Positions 1-8,171 of a stretch of DNA of 64,000 nt are shown here, in pieces; position 1 is the first letter of the stretch; every line of letters starts with the position of its first letter. The notes below the pieces were generated by a model. The model was not told the DNA's origin and did not search any database. It was given only the letters and a program-made list of their open reading frames with translations. The stretch spans positions 540,198 through 604,197 of the forward strand of contig NZ_BSTJ01000005.1 in the NCBI RefSeq assembly GCF_030269445.1. The letters are read 5' to 3'. Position numbers and translations under genes: made by a program. The DNA comes from Actinoallomurus iriomotensis (GTDB lineage Bacteria > Actinomycetota > Actinomycetes > Streptosporangiales > Streptosporangiaceae).

Positions 1-240
1 GGGCCCGACGTGCCGGACGGGCGCTGGAACTACCGCCTCACCCTCCGCAGCGGCCGCGTCACCCGCACCACGACCGGCACTCTTCTCCTCGCGGAGAGGC
101 CGGGTGCCTCCGGGCGGCTCGCCTCGCTCACCCGCCTGTCCACGATGCCGCTCACTCTCGTCCTCGCCGGCATCGTCTCGGCCGCGCTGCTGGTGCTCAT
201 GCTCGCCGTCCGCCGACGCCGGGCCCGACGGAGCCCGTGA
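1..240 (+). CDS. C-terminal part of a membrane-anchored protein (5' end outside window)
   Basis: The reading frame is open from the first base and stops at 238-240, so only the last 79 codons are visible. The visible part is a short beta-type, arginine-rich stretch followed by one hydrophobic segment (about residues 47-70, containing LTLVLAGIVSAALLVLMLAV) and a positively charged tail RRRRARRSP. That layout fits a protein whose soluble part lies outside the cell and whose tail faces the cytoplasm. The family cannot be named from this fragment. An internal GTG at 10 could be called a start but lies mid-domain, so I treat the gene as truncated by the window edge. Confidence 0.6.
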   Translation, partial: GPDVPDGRWNYRLTLRSGRVTRTTTGTLLLAERPGASGRLASLTRLSTMPLTLVLAGIVSAALLVLMLAVRRRRARRSP

Positions 241-285
241 GGCCGAAGCCGCGAGGACGAGGCCGCGGAGGACACGGCCACGACG

Positions 286-291
286 GATAAT
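286..291 (+). promoter_or_regulatory. Possible -10 box of a leaderless promoter
   Basis: GATAAT sits six bases before the GTG start at 298, and no Shine-Dalgarno sequence precedes that start. This spacing would put transcription start at or next to the start codon, a common arrangement in actinomycetes. No convincing -35 box is visible, so this is an inference. Confidence 0.3.
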
Positions 292-297
292 CCGGGT

Positions 298-897
298 GTG
301 GACGTTCCTGAGCTTCTCGCTCGCGCGTGCGAAGTCGTCCCAGGCGACGTGCGGAGCGACGCCGGGTTCTCCCCCGACGACGTTCGCGCGTGCCTGCACC
401 GCGCCGAGTGGGACTCCGCTCTCGAGCTCCTCGTGGACCTCCCGGACTCTCCGTGGCAGACCGTCGCGTTCTGGCACCTGCTCGAACGGGCCGCCGAACT
501 CCTGTGGATGCACCGGGACGCGGCCTGGTGCCGGTGGCGCGGCCGGGAGGTCCGCCACGGCGTCATCCGCGCCGAGCTGCGGCTCGTCCCGCCCGAGGCC
601 GCCGGTGGCCGTCGCCTGCCGATCCCCGGTGCGGGACAGCTGCGTCCGATGTGGGCCGTCGGCGCTCCCGACACCGGACTGCGCATCGCGCGGGTCTGGG
701 TCGAGCGCGCACCGGAGATCCCACCGGGCGGGCGCGGCGTGATCCGGCTCGCACCTCTCAGCCCGGCCGCCTGGAGCCACCTCGAACGAGGTGCGCTGAT
801 CACCATGCACGAGGGAAGGCCGGTGGCCGGCACCGCGACGATCGTTCAGGTCACGCCCCCGCGGGAGCCACACGTCGAAGGGCCCGAATCACCGTGA
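298..897 (+). CDS. Hypothetical protein with EF-Tu domain-III-like C-terminal half
   Basis: This 199-residue soluble protein has no signal peptide or membrane segment. The N-terminal half is helical and tryptophan-rich, with no motif I recognise. The C-terminal half (about residues 130-187) resembles the last beta-barrel domain of EF-Tu-like proteins: it contains RIARVWVER, PPGGRGVIRLAPLSP and ITMHEGRPVAGTATI. It has no G-domain, so it is not itself a GTPase. The gene starts at GTG 298, ends 52 bases before the kinase gene on the same strand, and may be read with it. The function is unknown; a fold-only resemblance to translation factors is possible, and the match is from pattern memory rather than a search. 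Confidence 0.65.
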   Translation: MDVPELLARACEVVPGDVRSDAGFSPDDVRACLHRAEWDSALELLVDLPDSPWQTVAFWHLLERAAELLWMHRDAAWCRWRGREVRHGVIRAELRLVPPEAAGGRRLPIPGAGQLRPMWAVGAPDTGLRIARVWVERAPEIPPGGRGVIRLAPLSPAAWSHLERGALITMHEGRPVAGTATIVQVTPPREPHVEGPESP

Positions 898-949
898 ACC
901 ACCAACTCGGCGGCCGTTTGGTGCATCTTTTCCTGTGAGGGGAGGCACG

Positions 950-3900
950 ATGCCGATGAGCCGACGCCGCCGGGACGCCGACGAGCGCACGGTCGCGGGC
1001 CGCTATCGCCTGGAGGCCAAGCTCGGCGCGGGCGGCATGGGCGAGGTGTGGCGGGCGCGCGACGAACGCCTGGGCCGTACGGTCGCGCTGAAGCTGATCA
1101 AGGGCGGGGACGGACCGGACTCACCGGCCGGCCTCGCACGGTTCGAGCGCGAGGCCAAGGTGACGGCGATGCTGTCCGGCCATCCGCACATCGTGACCCT
1201 GTACGACTTCGGCCGAGACCCGATCTTCGTGGTCATGGAGATGCTGACGGGCCGTACCCTCGCCGACGTCCTGCGGGAGGGACGGCCGGAGATCGGCCGG
1301 GTGCTCCGATGGTGCCGGCAGGTCAGCGAGGCACTGGCCGCGGCGCATTCGGCCGGCATCGTGCACCGGGACATCAAGCCGGCCAACCTGCACGCCGGGC
1401 CGGACGACACGGTCAAGGTGCTCGACTTCGGCATCGCCGCCCTGACCGCGGACGCCGGCGACCACACCCGGATGACCACGACCGGCGTCGTCATCGGCAG
1501 CTGCCCGTACATGGCGCCGGAGCAGATCCGGGCCGAGCCCGTGGACGGGCGCACCGACCTGTACGCCCTCGGCTGCGTGCTGTACGAGCTGGTCGTCGGC
1601 GAACCCCCCTTCGGCACCGGTCCGATCTATTCCGTGCTGGAGGGCCACGTCAACGGCGAGGCGATCGCCCCGCGCCTGCGCCGCCCGGACGTCCCCGTCG
1701 GCCTCGACCGGCTCATCCTCGCCCTCCTCGCCAAGCGGCCCGCCGACCGCCCGGCCGACGCCGCGACCGTACGGGACTTGCTGGACGACCTCATCGCCGG
1801 TAAGCGAGGCGGGCCCGCCGCGGCGTCCCGGCTCGCGTCCCTGGACGACGTCCTCACCGAGCTGGCCCGCGCGGACGGCCGGGACGACCCGGCGGCGGCC
1901 GTGGCCGCGTACGCCGACGCCGTGCCCGATCTGGAACGAATGCTCGGCGAGGATCATCCGCAGGCGCTGGACGCCCGGCGCCGGCAGGCGGGATGGACCG
2001 CGGCCGCCGGCGACCCGGAGCGGGCTCGTGACCTGTACGCCCGGCTCGTCCCGGACATCGAGGCCGTCGTGGGGCCGGACGACAGGGGCGCACTGATCGC
2101 ACGCCGCGACCTGGCCGAGCAGACCGGGCAGGCGGGCGACGCGCGAACCGCGGCGCGGCTGTACGAGGAGCTTCTCCCGGCGCTGGAACGCGTGCTCGGC
2201 GCCGACGATCCGGTGACGCTCAACGGCCGGGCGCGGCGGGCGGACTGGGTCGGCCACGCCGGCGACCCGGTCGCGGCGATCCGGCTGTTCGACGAGGTCA
2301 TCCCGCAGATGCGCCGGGTCCTCGGCACCGATCACGTCGAGGTACGGAAGGCGTTCGACGCGAAAGAGGTGTGGCGGCCGGCGGGCCAGGCCGCCGACGA
2401 CCGGCGGCTCGAGCGGCTCGAACACCGCCTCGGCGACGCCGGGCTCGTCCAGAGATCCGGGGAGCGCGAACGCGCCGCGGAGCTGTTCCGCGCGCTGATC
2501 TCCGACCTGCTCGACGAGGTCGGCCCCGACCACGCGCTGACCGCGCACGCGCGGCTCGGGCTCGCCGACTGCCTGCGCGAGCTGGACGACTGGCCGGGCG
2601 CCGTACGGCTCGCGGGCGAGCAGGCGGAGTCGTACGCGCGGTTCCTGGGGCCCGACGACCCCAGGACGCTGGACATGCGGCTGATGCACGCCGGCTGGAC
2701 CGACCGCATGGGCGACCCGGTCGCCGCCGCCGAGCTCTACCGCCCGCTCGTGGCCGATCTGGAGCGGGCGCTCGGCCCCGGCGACCGGCGTACGCTCATC
2801 GCCCGCCGGGATCTGGCCGACTGCGTCGGCAAGGCGGGGGACGCGGCGGAGGCCGTCGAACTGCTCGGCGACGTGGTCGCCGACCTGAACGGCGCACTCG
2901 GCCCCGGCGACGGCGTCACCGTACGCGCGCGTGAGCGGCTCGCGTGGTTCACGGCCGACACCGGAGAGAAGGCCCGGCTGTATGAGGACCTCCTGCCCGC
3001 CCTGCGGCGGGTGGTCGGCGAGGACGACGAGGTGACCCTGCGGGCGCGTCAGGCACTGGCGGGCTGCCGGGAACGGCCGGCGGAGAAGGCGGAGGCGCTC
3101 CGGCCGGTGGTCGCCGACATGCGCCGGGCGCTGGGCGCGCGGCACGGCACCACTCTCAACGCCCGCGCGGCACTGGCCTTCGCGACCGGCCAGGACGACC
3201 CGGCGGAGGGCGCCCGGCTGTACCGCGAGCTCATCCCCGACCTCGCCGAGGCCGACGCGCGGGCGACGCACGGCGGCATGGACGTGCTGCTGGCGTCGAT
3301 CAACCTGTCGAGCACCACCGCCCGGGCCGGCGACGCCGCGGAGGCCGTCCAGATCCTGGGCCAGATCATGCCCAACGTGGAGGAGGCCTTCGGCGCCGAC
3401 CACTTCCTCACCGTGAACGCTCGCCGCAGCCTCGCCGAGCTGCGGCACCGGCTGGCCGACCCGGCTCCGACCTCGGCCCTGAACGACCGGTTCCGCGCGA
3501 TCCTCGCCGACGACGCCGACCCGGCCCGTACCGCCGCGGCACTGGCCGAGCTCGTCGCGGACTTCGAGGCCGCGGTCGGGAGGGACCATCCCGACACGCT
3601 CCGCTGCCGCGAGCGGCTGGCCGCCATGACCGCGCGGGCCGGCGACCCGGCCGCGGGCGCGGAGATGTACCTGGCCCTGCTCCCCCGGTTCGAACGCTGC
3701 CTCGGCGCCGAGCACGCCGAGGCGGTGGCCGCCCGGACCAACGGCGCCCACGTGATGGACGACGCGGGCCGGTACGCCGAGGCCCTGGAGACGTTCCGCC
3801 GCACGGTGCCCGACCTGGAACGGATCTTCGGCGTGGACGACCGGCGCGTGCTCGACGCCCGGTGGGCGGTCGCCTGCCTGCTCGTCCGTACCGGCGACCA

Positions 3901-4480
3901 GGACGGAGCCGATCGCGAGCTCGCCCAGGCGCTCCCGGTCATCGAGCGGGTGTTCGGGCCGGACGCCCCGGAGACGCGCCGGGCACGCGAGTTGCGGGCA
4001 CGCTCCGCCGCTCCCCGGGAAGAGGTACGTTCGACGGCCGCCGGCGACACGAAGTTCCGGTTCACCGACGCGGCCCGGCGGGCGCTGGAGGGCGCCGTCC
4101 GGCACGCCACCGCCGAGGGCCATCCGGAGGTCACCGCGGTCCACCTGCTGCTCGAACTTCTGGGGGACCCCGCGATCGGCACGGACCTGGTCACCGTCGG
4201 CGCGGATCCGGACGCCATCCGCGCCGACGCGATGGCGGCGATCGCCCGGCTGCCGCGCGCCACCGGCTCCTCGGTAGGCCGGCCGGCGGCCGACCGTGCG
4301 CTGGTCCGGGCGGCACGTGAGGCCGGGGAACACGCTCGGCAGCGCGGCCAGGAGTTCACGTGGGCCATCGACCTGCTGACCGCGCTGTCGGCGGGCTCCG
4401 GCGACGCCGCCGCGGCGCTGGTGAAATGGGGCGCGTCGAGCGGGACGCTGCGTTCGGTGGCACGCCGACACGGCATGTGA
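950..4480 (+). CDS. Ser/Thr protein kinase with TPR repeats and Clp-N-like C-terminal domain
   Basis: The predicted product is 1176 residues. The kinase domain spans about residues 15-285: glycine loop LGAGGMGEVW, ATP-binding lysine K48 in VALKLI, catalytic HRDIKPAN with D141, DFG with D159, and an APEQ motif. Residues about 300-1010 are a long run of roughly 40-46-residue helical repeats with recurring D(H/D)P.TL.AR..LA and A..LY..L.PDLER patterns, of the kinesin-light-chain/TPR type. The last 150 residues (from FTDAARRAL, through VTAVHLLLELL, to FTWAIDLLTAL) resemble the Clp R/N domain. There is no transmembrane helix, unlike most actinobacterial PknB relatives, so it should be cytosolic. 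ATG 950 follows GGGGAGG at 939-945; ATG 956 is an alternative, and GTG 935 lacks a good site. The substrate is unknown. The 3' end faces a convergent gene six bases away. Confidence 0.88.
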   Translation: MPMSRRRRDADERTVAGRYRLEAKLGAGGMGEVWRARDERLGRTVALKLIKGGDGPDSPAGLARFEREAKVTAMLSGHPHIVTLYDFGRDPIFVVMEMLTGRTLADVLREGRPEIGRVLRWCRQVSEALAAAHSAGIVHRDIKPANLHAGPDDTVKVLDFGIAALTADAGDHTRMTTTGVVIGSCPYMAPEQIRAEPVDGRTDLYALGCVLYELVVGEPPFGTGPIYSVLEGHVNGEAIAPRLRRPDVPVGLDRLILALLAKRPADRPADAATVRDLLDDLIAGKRGGPAAASRLASLDDVLTELARADGRDDPAAAVAAYADAVPDLERMLGEDHPQALDARRRQAGWTAAAGDPERARDLYARLVPDIEAVVGPDDRGALIARRDLAEQTGQAGDARTAARLYEELLPALERVLGADDPVTLNGRARRADWVGHAGDPVAAIRLFDEVIPQMRRVLGTDHVEVRKAFDAKEVWRPAGQAADDRRLERLEHRLGDAGLVQRSGERERAAELFRALISDLLDEVGPDHALTAHARLGLADCLRELDDWPGAVRLAGEQAESYARFLGPDDPRTLDMRLMHAGWTDRMGDPVAAAELYRPLVADLERALGPGDRRTLIARRDLADCVGKAGDAAEAVELLGDVVADLNGALGPGDGVTVRARERLAWFTADTGEKARLYEDLLPALRRVVGEDDEVTLRARQALAGCRERPAEKAEALRPVVADMRRALGARHGTTLNARAALAFATGQDDPAEGARLYRELIPDLAEADARATHGGMDVLLASINLSSTTARAGDAAEAVQILGQIMPNVEEAFGADHFLTVNARRSLAELRHRLADPAPTSALNDRFRAILADDADPARTAAALAELVADFEAAVGRDHPDTLRCRERLAAMTARAGDPAAGAEMYLALLPRFERCLGAEHAEAVAARTNGAHVMDDAGRYAEALETFRRTVPDLERIFGVDDRRVLDARWAVACLLVRTGDQDGADRELAQALPVIERVFGPDAPETRRARELRARSAAPREEVRSTAAGDTKFRFTDAARRALEGAVRHATAEGHPEVTAVHLLLELLGDPAIGTDLVTVGADPDAIRADAMAAIARLPRATGSSVGRPAADRALVRAAREAGEHARQRGQEFTWAIDLLTALSAGSGDAAAALVKWGASSGTLRSVARRHGM

Positions 4481-4486
4481 GGGCGG

Positions 4487-5062
4487 TCAGCGGCCGGTGC
4501 GGTGAGTCCAGTCCACGCGTTCCGACGACGTTCGCTCCCGGCCGTACTCGGCCATCTCGCGGAGGGCACGAGCCACCGCGCCGCCGACGCGCGACGCGTC
4601 CAGCGCCGCCGCGAGCAGCCTGAGGTCCTGAGCGCCCAGCGGCCGCCCGCGCCGGTCCCTTAGGACCAAACGGACCGCCGGCCCGCGCGCCTCGTTCCGG
4701 GCGACGAGCACCCGGAACGACCGGTCCCCCCGGAGACCCGCCGTGTGCGTCAGGTCGACCTCACGCGCCGCGGCGAGGTCACACCGTCGGACGCCTCCTG
4801 AATCCTGGACGACCAGGACGGTGCCCTCCATCCAGGCCACCTGCGCACGCCGGTCCCGCTCCCGCCGCAGCGCGAGGGCCACGACCCCGGCGGCCGCCGG
4901 CCACGCCACCAGCGCCGTCCACCGTAGGGAGACCGTCGCCCCGACCGCGGCGACGGGCAGCACCACCACGAACACGGCCAGCGCGACGTCGTTGAACCCT
5001 CGGGTTCCAGCGTCCTCTCCCGCGGCGACCCCCAGCTCCTCGCGTGCCACCACGGTGCCCAT
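4487..5062 (-). CDS. Two-helix membrane protein with PH-like cytosolic domain
   Basis: The 191-residue product starts MGTVVAREELG at ATG 5062. It has two adjacent hydrophobic segments (about residues 25-47 and 50-68), the usual hairpin anchor. A soluble beta-rich domain follows (VAWMEGTVLVVQDSG, VDLTHTAGLRGDRSFRVLV, AVRLVLRDRRGRPL) and ends in a helix LRLLAAALDASR. This is the layout of bacterial PH-like (YdbS/DUF-type) membrane proteins. The frame is open upstream to 5209, but that extension is arginine-rich and unlike a coding N-terminus. No clear ribosome site fixes the start. The gene converges with the kinase gene, with six bases between stops. The specific role is unknown. Confidence 0.65.
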   Translation of the reverse strand: MGTVVAREELGVAAGEDAGTRGFNDVALAVFVVVLPVAAVGATVSLRWTALVAWPAAAGVVALALRRERDRRAQVAWMEGTVLVVQDSGGVRRCDLAAAREVDLTHTAGLRGDRSFRVLVARNEARGPAVRLVLRDRRGRPLGAQDLRLLAAALDASRVGGAVARALREMAEYGRERTSSERVDWTHRTGR

Positions 5063-5478
5063 TGTGGGACCCGCCGGGCGGAGAGTACAGGTGGGCCGCG
5101 GCCATGGCGAGGCTCTGACGACGGCTTCGACGGCGGTCGCTTTCGCGGCCCGCTCGAGACGATGCCCACGACAGGGTCGGCCACGGCGGCTCCCCCATGG
5201 CGATATCAACGGCGGCCAGACGATCGATGCCTCCGGACGCGGGAGCGATCGCCGTTCTCGTCAACGAGGGTCTGGTGCGCGTCGAGCACGTCCACGGCGC
5301 CTTCGTGCAGGAGGTCCCCACGGCGAAGCGCGTGCGACGCATCGACCGCGACTACCGCAGTGGAACCTCCCCCTACCGTGACTTTCCGTTCCGGCCGCTA
5401 CATCAAGCCCGCTACCGCCAGAATCCGTTCCGCTCCAGTCTCGCGGGCCGTACGCCACGGCCAACCGGCTCTCGCCGG
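5063..5478. other. Gene-poor stretch of about 415 bases
   Basis: No open frame here has a ribosome site together with coding character. Short frames on both strands overlap each other and give arginine/serine-rich translations. A plus-strand frame through 5215-5370 (contains AIAVLVNEGLVRVEHVHG) has a more protein-like stretch and might be a decayed gene, but it has no clear start and runs antisense into the FG-GAP gene. Confidence 0.4.
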
Positions 5479-5509
5479 CTGCCGGGCTCCCCTCGGGGAA
5501 GCCCGGCAG
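5479..5509 (-). terminator. Hairpin terminator after the FG-GAP gene
   Basis: The arms CTGCCGGGCT (5479-5488) and AGCCCGGCAG (5500-5509) are perfectly complementary over 10 bp, and a further CCCC/GGGG pairing lies inside. The hairpin lies nine bases beyond the stop codon of the minus-strand gene ending at 5518. There is no T-run, which is normal for high-GC actinomycete terminators. Confidence 0.75.
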
Positions 5510-5517
5510 TGGCTCGC

Positions 5518-6936
5518 CTACGGTGTGATCGCCCAGCCGTAGCGCGCGTCCGTCGGGTTCTGGCCGAACGCCGCCGGGCCGAACGTCATGGCGTTCTTCG
5601 TCGTGGTCCCGGAGTTCGACCCGCGCAGCGTGGTGACGACGCCGGCACCGTACGGCGCGCCGTCCCAGGACTTGTTCTCGCCGACCGCCGAGGCCGTCAG
5701 ATCCGCCCGGCCGTCCGCGTTGTGGTCGATCAGGGAGACCAGCCAGCCGAACTCGTCCCCTTGCTCCGCGGTGTCCGGGACGCCAGAGCTGTCCTGGGTG
5801 AACGCCTTGGCTTTCGCGGTGGTCAGGCCGCTCCCGCCACCGCGCAGGACGACGACCTCGCCGGCGGCTGTCGCGCCATGAACGGCCTTGCCCTGCGCCC
5901 CGACGGCGACGTCGGGGTAGCCGTCGCCATCGACGTCACCGACCGCCACGGCCGAGCCGAACTGGTCCCCGTACACGCTGGTCCCCGGCACGCCGGAGGT
6001 GTTCTGGTCGATCGTCTGGACGCGGCCGCCGGTGAAGCCGTTCGCGGTGCCGTACTCCACCTCGATCTGTCCACCGGTGTAGCCCGCGGGCTGGCCGGCG
6101 ACCAGGTCGGCGTGGCCATCCTTGTCGATGTCGCCGACGGCGATGCTGACGCCGCCGTCCACCAGGACCCGGGCGTCACCCTGAATCCCGTTCGCCGAGC
6201 CGGGAAGGTAATAGACCTCCGGCGTGCCGCCGACCGCGGTCCAGGCGGCCAGCACGTCGGTGTAGCCGTCCCCGTTGACGTCGCCGGTGATGATTCCGTC
6301 CTCGCCGCCCCAGCCGTCTTCACCGCCGAGGGAAATCGCGGGATTGTCGTAGCCGCCGTGCGGGAAGCTGTAAGTGTCGACCGTCCCGGTGACGTAGACC
6401 GAGCGGGAGCCGACCAGCAGGTCGACCTGACCGTCGCCGTTGACGTCCCCCGCCCCGACGGCGCTTCCGATCGCCCTGTCGCCGGGCACGAGGTACCCGT
6501 TGCCGAGGCCGTCCGCGCTGCCGAACAGCACCGTCACCGAGCCGCTGGTGGTGTTGCCGTCGATGCTCTCCCCGAGTGAGCCGACGGCGAGGTCGGCGAA
6601 GCCGTCCCCGTTGAAGTCGCCGGCCGCGAGGGAGGATCCAAAGGCGTCGCCTTCCTCCGGATCGTCCGGCACTCCGGCGCTCGCCTGGCTGATCGTCACG
6701 CCGTTCGCCGGGTCGAGCCCGTTCTTCGAGCCGTAGACGATGGTGACGTATCCGGCGCCCCCGAGGCCGTCGACCGTGCCGCCTGGCCCGCCGATCGCGA
6801 TGTCCTGGTAGCCGTCCCCATTGAAGTCATGCCCCGGTTGTGCCGACGTCGCCGAGTGGGCCGGCCCGGCGATCACCATGAGCGCGGCGGTCGTCGCAAG
6901 CGCGGCAGCCCCCCGTGTGAACAGACGTCTTCTCAT
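5518..6936 (-). CDS. Secreted FG-GAP repeat (integrin-alpha-like beta-propeller) protein
   Basis: The 472-residue product begins MRRRLFTRGAAALATTAALM, a twin-arginine-rich signal peptide ending near GPAHSATSA, so it should be exported. The mature part has seven FG-GAP blades with calcium-binding loops of the form DxNxDGxxD: DFNGDGYQD, DFNGDGFAD, DVNGDGQVD, DVNGDGYTD, DIDKDGHAD, DVDGDGYPD and DHNADGRAD. Such propellers bind ligands or surfaces and are not enzymes by themselves. There is no C-terminal anchor or sortase signal. ATG 6936 follows AAGGAG nine bases upstream; the in-frame ATG at 6963 lacks this. It is monocistronic, with its own terminator downstream. The ligand cannot be told from sequence. 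Confidence 0.9.
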   Translation of the reverse strand: MRRRLFTRGAAALATTAALMVIAGPAHSATSAQPGHDFNGDGYQDIAIGGPGGTVDGLGGAGYVTIVYGSKNGLDPANGVTISQASAGVPDDPEEGDAFGSSLAAGDFNGDGFADLAVGSLGESIDGNTTSGSVTVLFGSADGLGNGYLVPGDRAIGSAVGAGDVNGDGQVDLLVGSRSVYVTGTVDTYSFPHGGYDNPAISLGGEDGWGGEDGIITGDVNGDGYTDVLAAWTAVGGTPEVYYLPGSANGIQGDARVLVDGGVSIAVGDIDKDGHADLVAGQPAGYTGGQIEVEYGTANGFTGGRVQTIDQNTSGVPGTSVYGDQFGSAVAVGDVDGDGYPDVAVGAQGKAVHGATAAGEVVVLRGGGSGLTTAKAKAFTQDSSGVPDTAEQGDEFGWLVSLIDHNADGRADLTASAVGENKSWDGAPYGAGVVTTLRGSNSGTTTKNAMTFGPAAFGQNPTDARYGWAITP

Positions 6937-7186
6937 TCCCCGTACTCCTTCCAACGTCTGCACGGAAGACGCTCACGCCGAAACGGCGGACCACAGAAAC
7001 CAAACAAATGGCGCATTACGGCCACCCGGTGCACCGAACACCTGATCAGCCCGTCGGGTCCAGGCTTACGACCTATTTTGCGGTTCGCCGGAACTTCGGA
7101 CCCTCACCGAGGCAGGACCGAGGTCGCTGTGGTGACCGGGTCAGCCGCGAGTCGACCGGTGTGGTGAGCGCTGGCATGCTGAGCCG

Positions 7187-7915
7187 ATGGGAATATTCAA
7201 CCGAGGAAATCCCGATTCAAGGCATTACACCGCGCCAGGATGCTCGGCGCACGGGCCTTGCCAGGCGCTGGGGGCGATGCGTCCGGAGGTGCGGGACGCG
7301 CAGTTGTCCCTGATCATCAGTCGTCAGCAGGACGGCGGGCTCGGGTCCGACCCGGTCGCCTATGACATCGGCGAGGGGCTGTCCGCCGTCCTCGTCGTCA
7401 AAGCCGAGTCACGTCGGCGCGGCGGCTCGCACGAGGCGATGACGGTGGCCCAGCATGCCGCGGCCCAGTGGGGCGCCGACCCCGGTGCGCTCTGGCAGCG
7501 CGCACTGGCGAACATGCGTCAGGACAAGCTCAACATCCGGGCGTTCGACACCAACGTCGGCGTCAAAATGCACGTCGTGAACGGCACCGGCTGGCCCGCT
7601 GTCGGCCAAGCGCTGCGCGTCGAGGAGGTGCTGGGCACCTCGCTGCCGAACGGCGCGATCGTCACCCTGCCCACCAACAACTCCTTCATCGCCCTGCCGA
7701 TCCAGTCGCGCCAGGCGCTGAACATGATCCCGTTCCTCGTGCAGACGAGCCGGCAACTGATGAAGGGCGATCCGGCGCCGATGAGCGACGGCGTGTTCTG
7801 GTACTCCCGCGGCCGCTTGGAGTCGATGGGCGTCACCCTGAAGAGCGACCAGGACTTCGGTATGAGGTTCTCCGGCACGTTCAAGCAGATGCTGGACTCC
7901 CTCCCGCAGAGCTGA
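7187..7915 (+). CDS. Conserved hypothetical cytosolic protein
   Basis: The 242-residue product has no signal peptide, membrane span or recognisable catalytic motif. It begins MGIFNRGNPDSRHYTAPGC. Its middle is a mixed alpha/beta domain with QHAAAQWGADPGALWQRAL, VVNGTGWPAVGQALRVEE and GAIVTLPTNNSFIALPI, and it ends FGMRFSGTFKQMLDSLPQS. The overall feel resembles DUF1444-like or phage-immunity-type hypothetical proteins, but I cannot assign it. The start is the first ATG after a 250-base upstream gap; no strong ribosome site is seen. It is flanked by the divergent FG-GAP gene and the minus-strand tRNA-Sec, so it is probably its own transcription unit. Confidence 0.7.
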   Translation: MGIFNRGNPDSRHYTAPGCSAHGPCQALGAMRPEVRDAQLSLIISRQQDGGLGSDPVAYDIGEGLSAVLVVKAESRRRGGSHEAMTVAQHAAAQWGADPGALWQRALANMRQDKLNIRAFDTNVGVKMHVVNGTGWPAVGQALRVEEVLGTSLPNGAIVTLPTNNSFIALPIQSRQALNMIPFLVQTSRQLMKGDPAPMSDGVFWYSRGRLESMGVTLKSDQDFGMRFSGTFKQMLDSLPQS

Positions 7916-8061
7916 CGGACGCCCGAGACGGAAACGGGCCGCCGGCAGCGCTGGCGAGCAGCTCACGGCGCGCGTCGTCGACGTGCCGAACCGCTCGGCG
8001 ACCTTGCCGGGCCTTGTCCGCGCCGCGGCATCTCCCCTGGTCAGTGCGGCACTAGAGAAGG

Positions 8062-8157
8062 TGGCGGAGGCGTACGGGAATCGAACCCGCCCACGACGCC
8101 GAGCGCCGTGCAGTGGTTTTGAAGACCATGGGGGCCACCAGGCACCCTCCCGCCTCC
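8062..8157 (-). tRNA. selC: tRNA-Sec (anticodon UCA)
   Basis: Read on the minus strand, the gene begins GGAGGCGG and ends ACGCCUCC, G, CCA, giving an 8-bp acceptor stem with one mismatch, discriminator G and an encoded CCA, as in Escherichia coli selC. The anticodon loop is CUUCAAA with UCA between UGGU/ACCA stem strands. The long variable arm has a perfect 7-bp stem, CACGGCG/CGUCGUG (one G-U pair). The T arm is GCGGG-UUCGAUU-CCCGU, joined directly to the acceptor stem. The 8+5 acceptor/T layout, long D stem and 96-nt length are diagnostic of bacterial tRNA-Sec. It serves the UGA codon in fdhA at 19517 and lies 14 bases downstream of the yidC-like gene on the same strand. Confidence 0.97.
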
Positions 8158-8171
8158 GCCCGTGAGCCTAC

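Noticed and set aside
1121..4471. Very long antisense open frame (over 1100 codons) opposite the kinase gene
   Set aside because: It arises because high G+C removes stops from the complementary frame. Its translation is compositionally odd (Arg/Gly/Val/Pro/Asp-rich, no domains), while the plus strand has clear kinase motifs and a ribosome site.
5197..6579. Plus-strand frame of 460 codons across the FG-GAP region
   Set aside because: It is antisense to seven clear FG-GAP calcium loops. Its Val/Asp/Gly-rich repeats mirror that gene.
8062..8160. tRNA-Sec with 5' end at 8160 and a 10-bp acceptor stem
   Set aside because: This gives GGCGGAGG/CCUCCGCC but leaves the T stem separated from the acceptor and no CCA. 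The 8157 start gives the 8+5 layout, discriminator G and encoded CCA.
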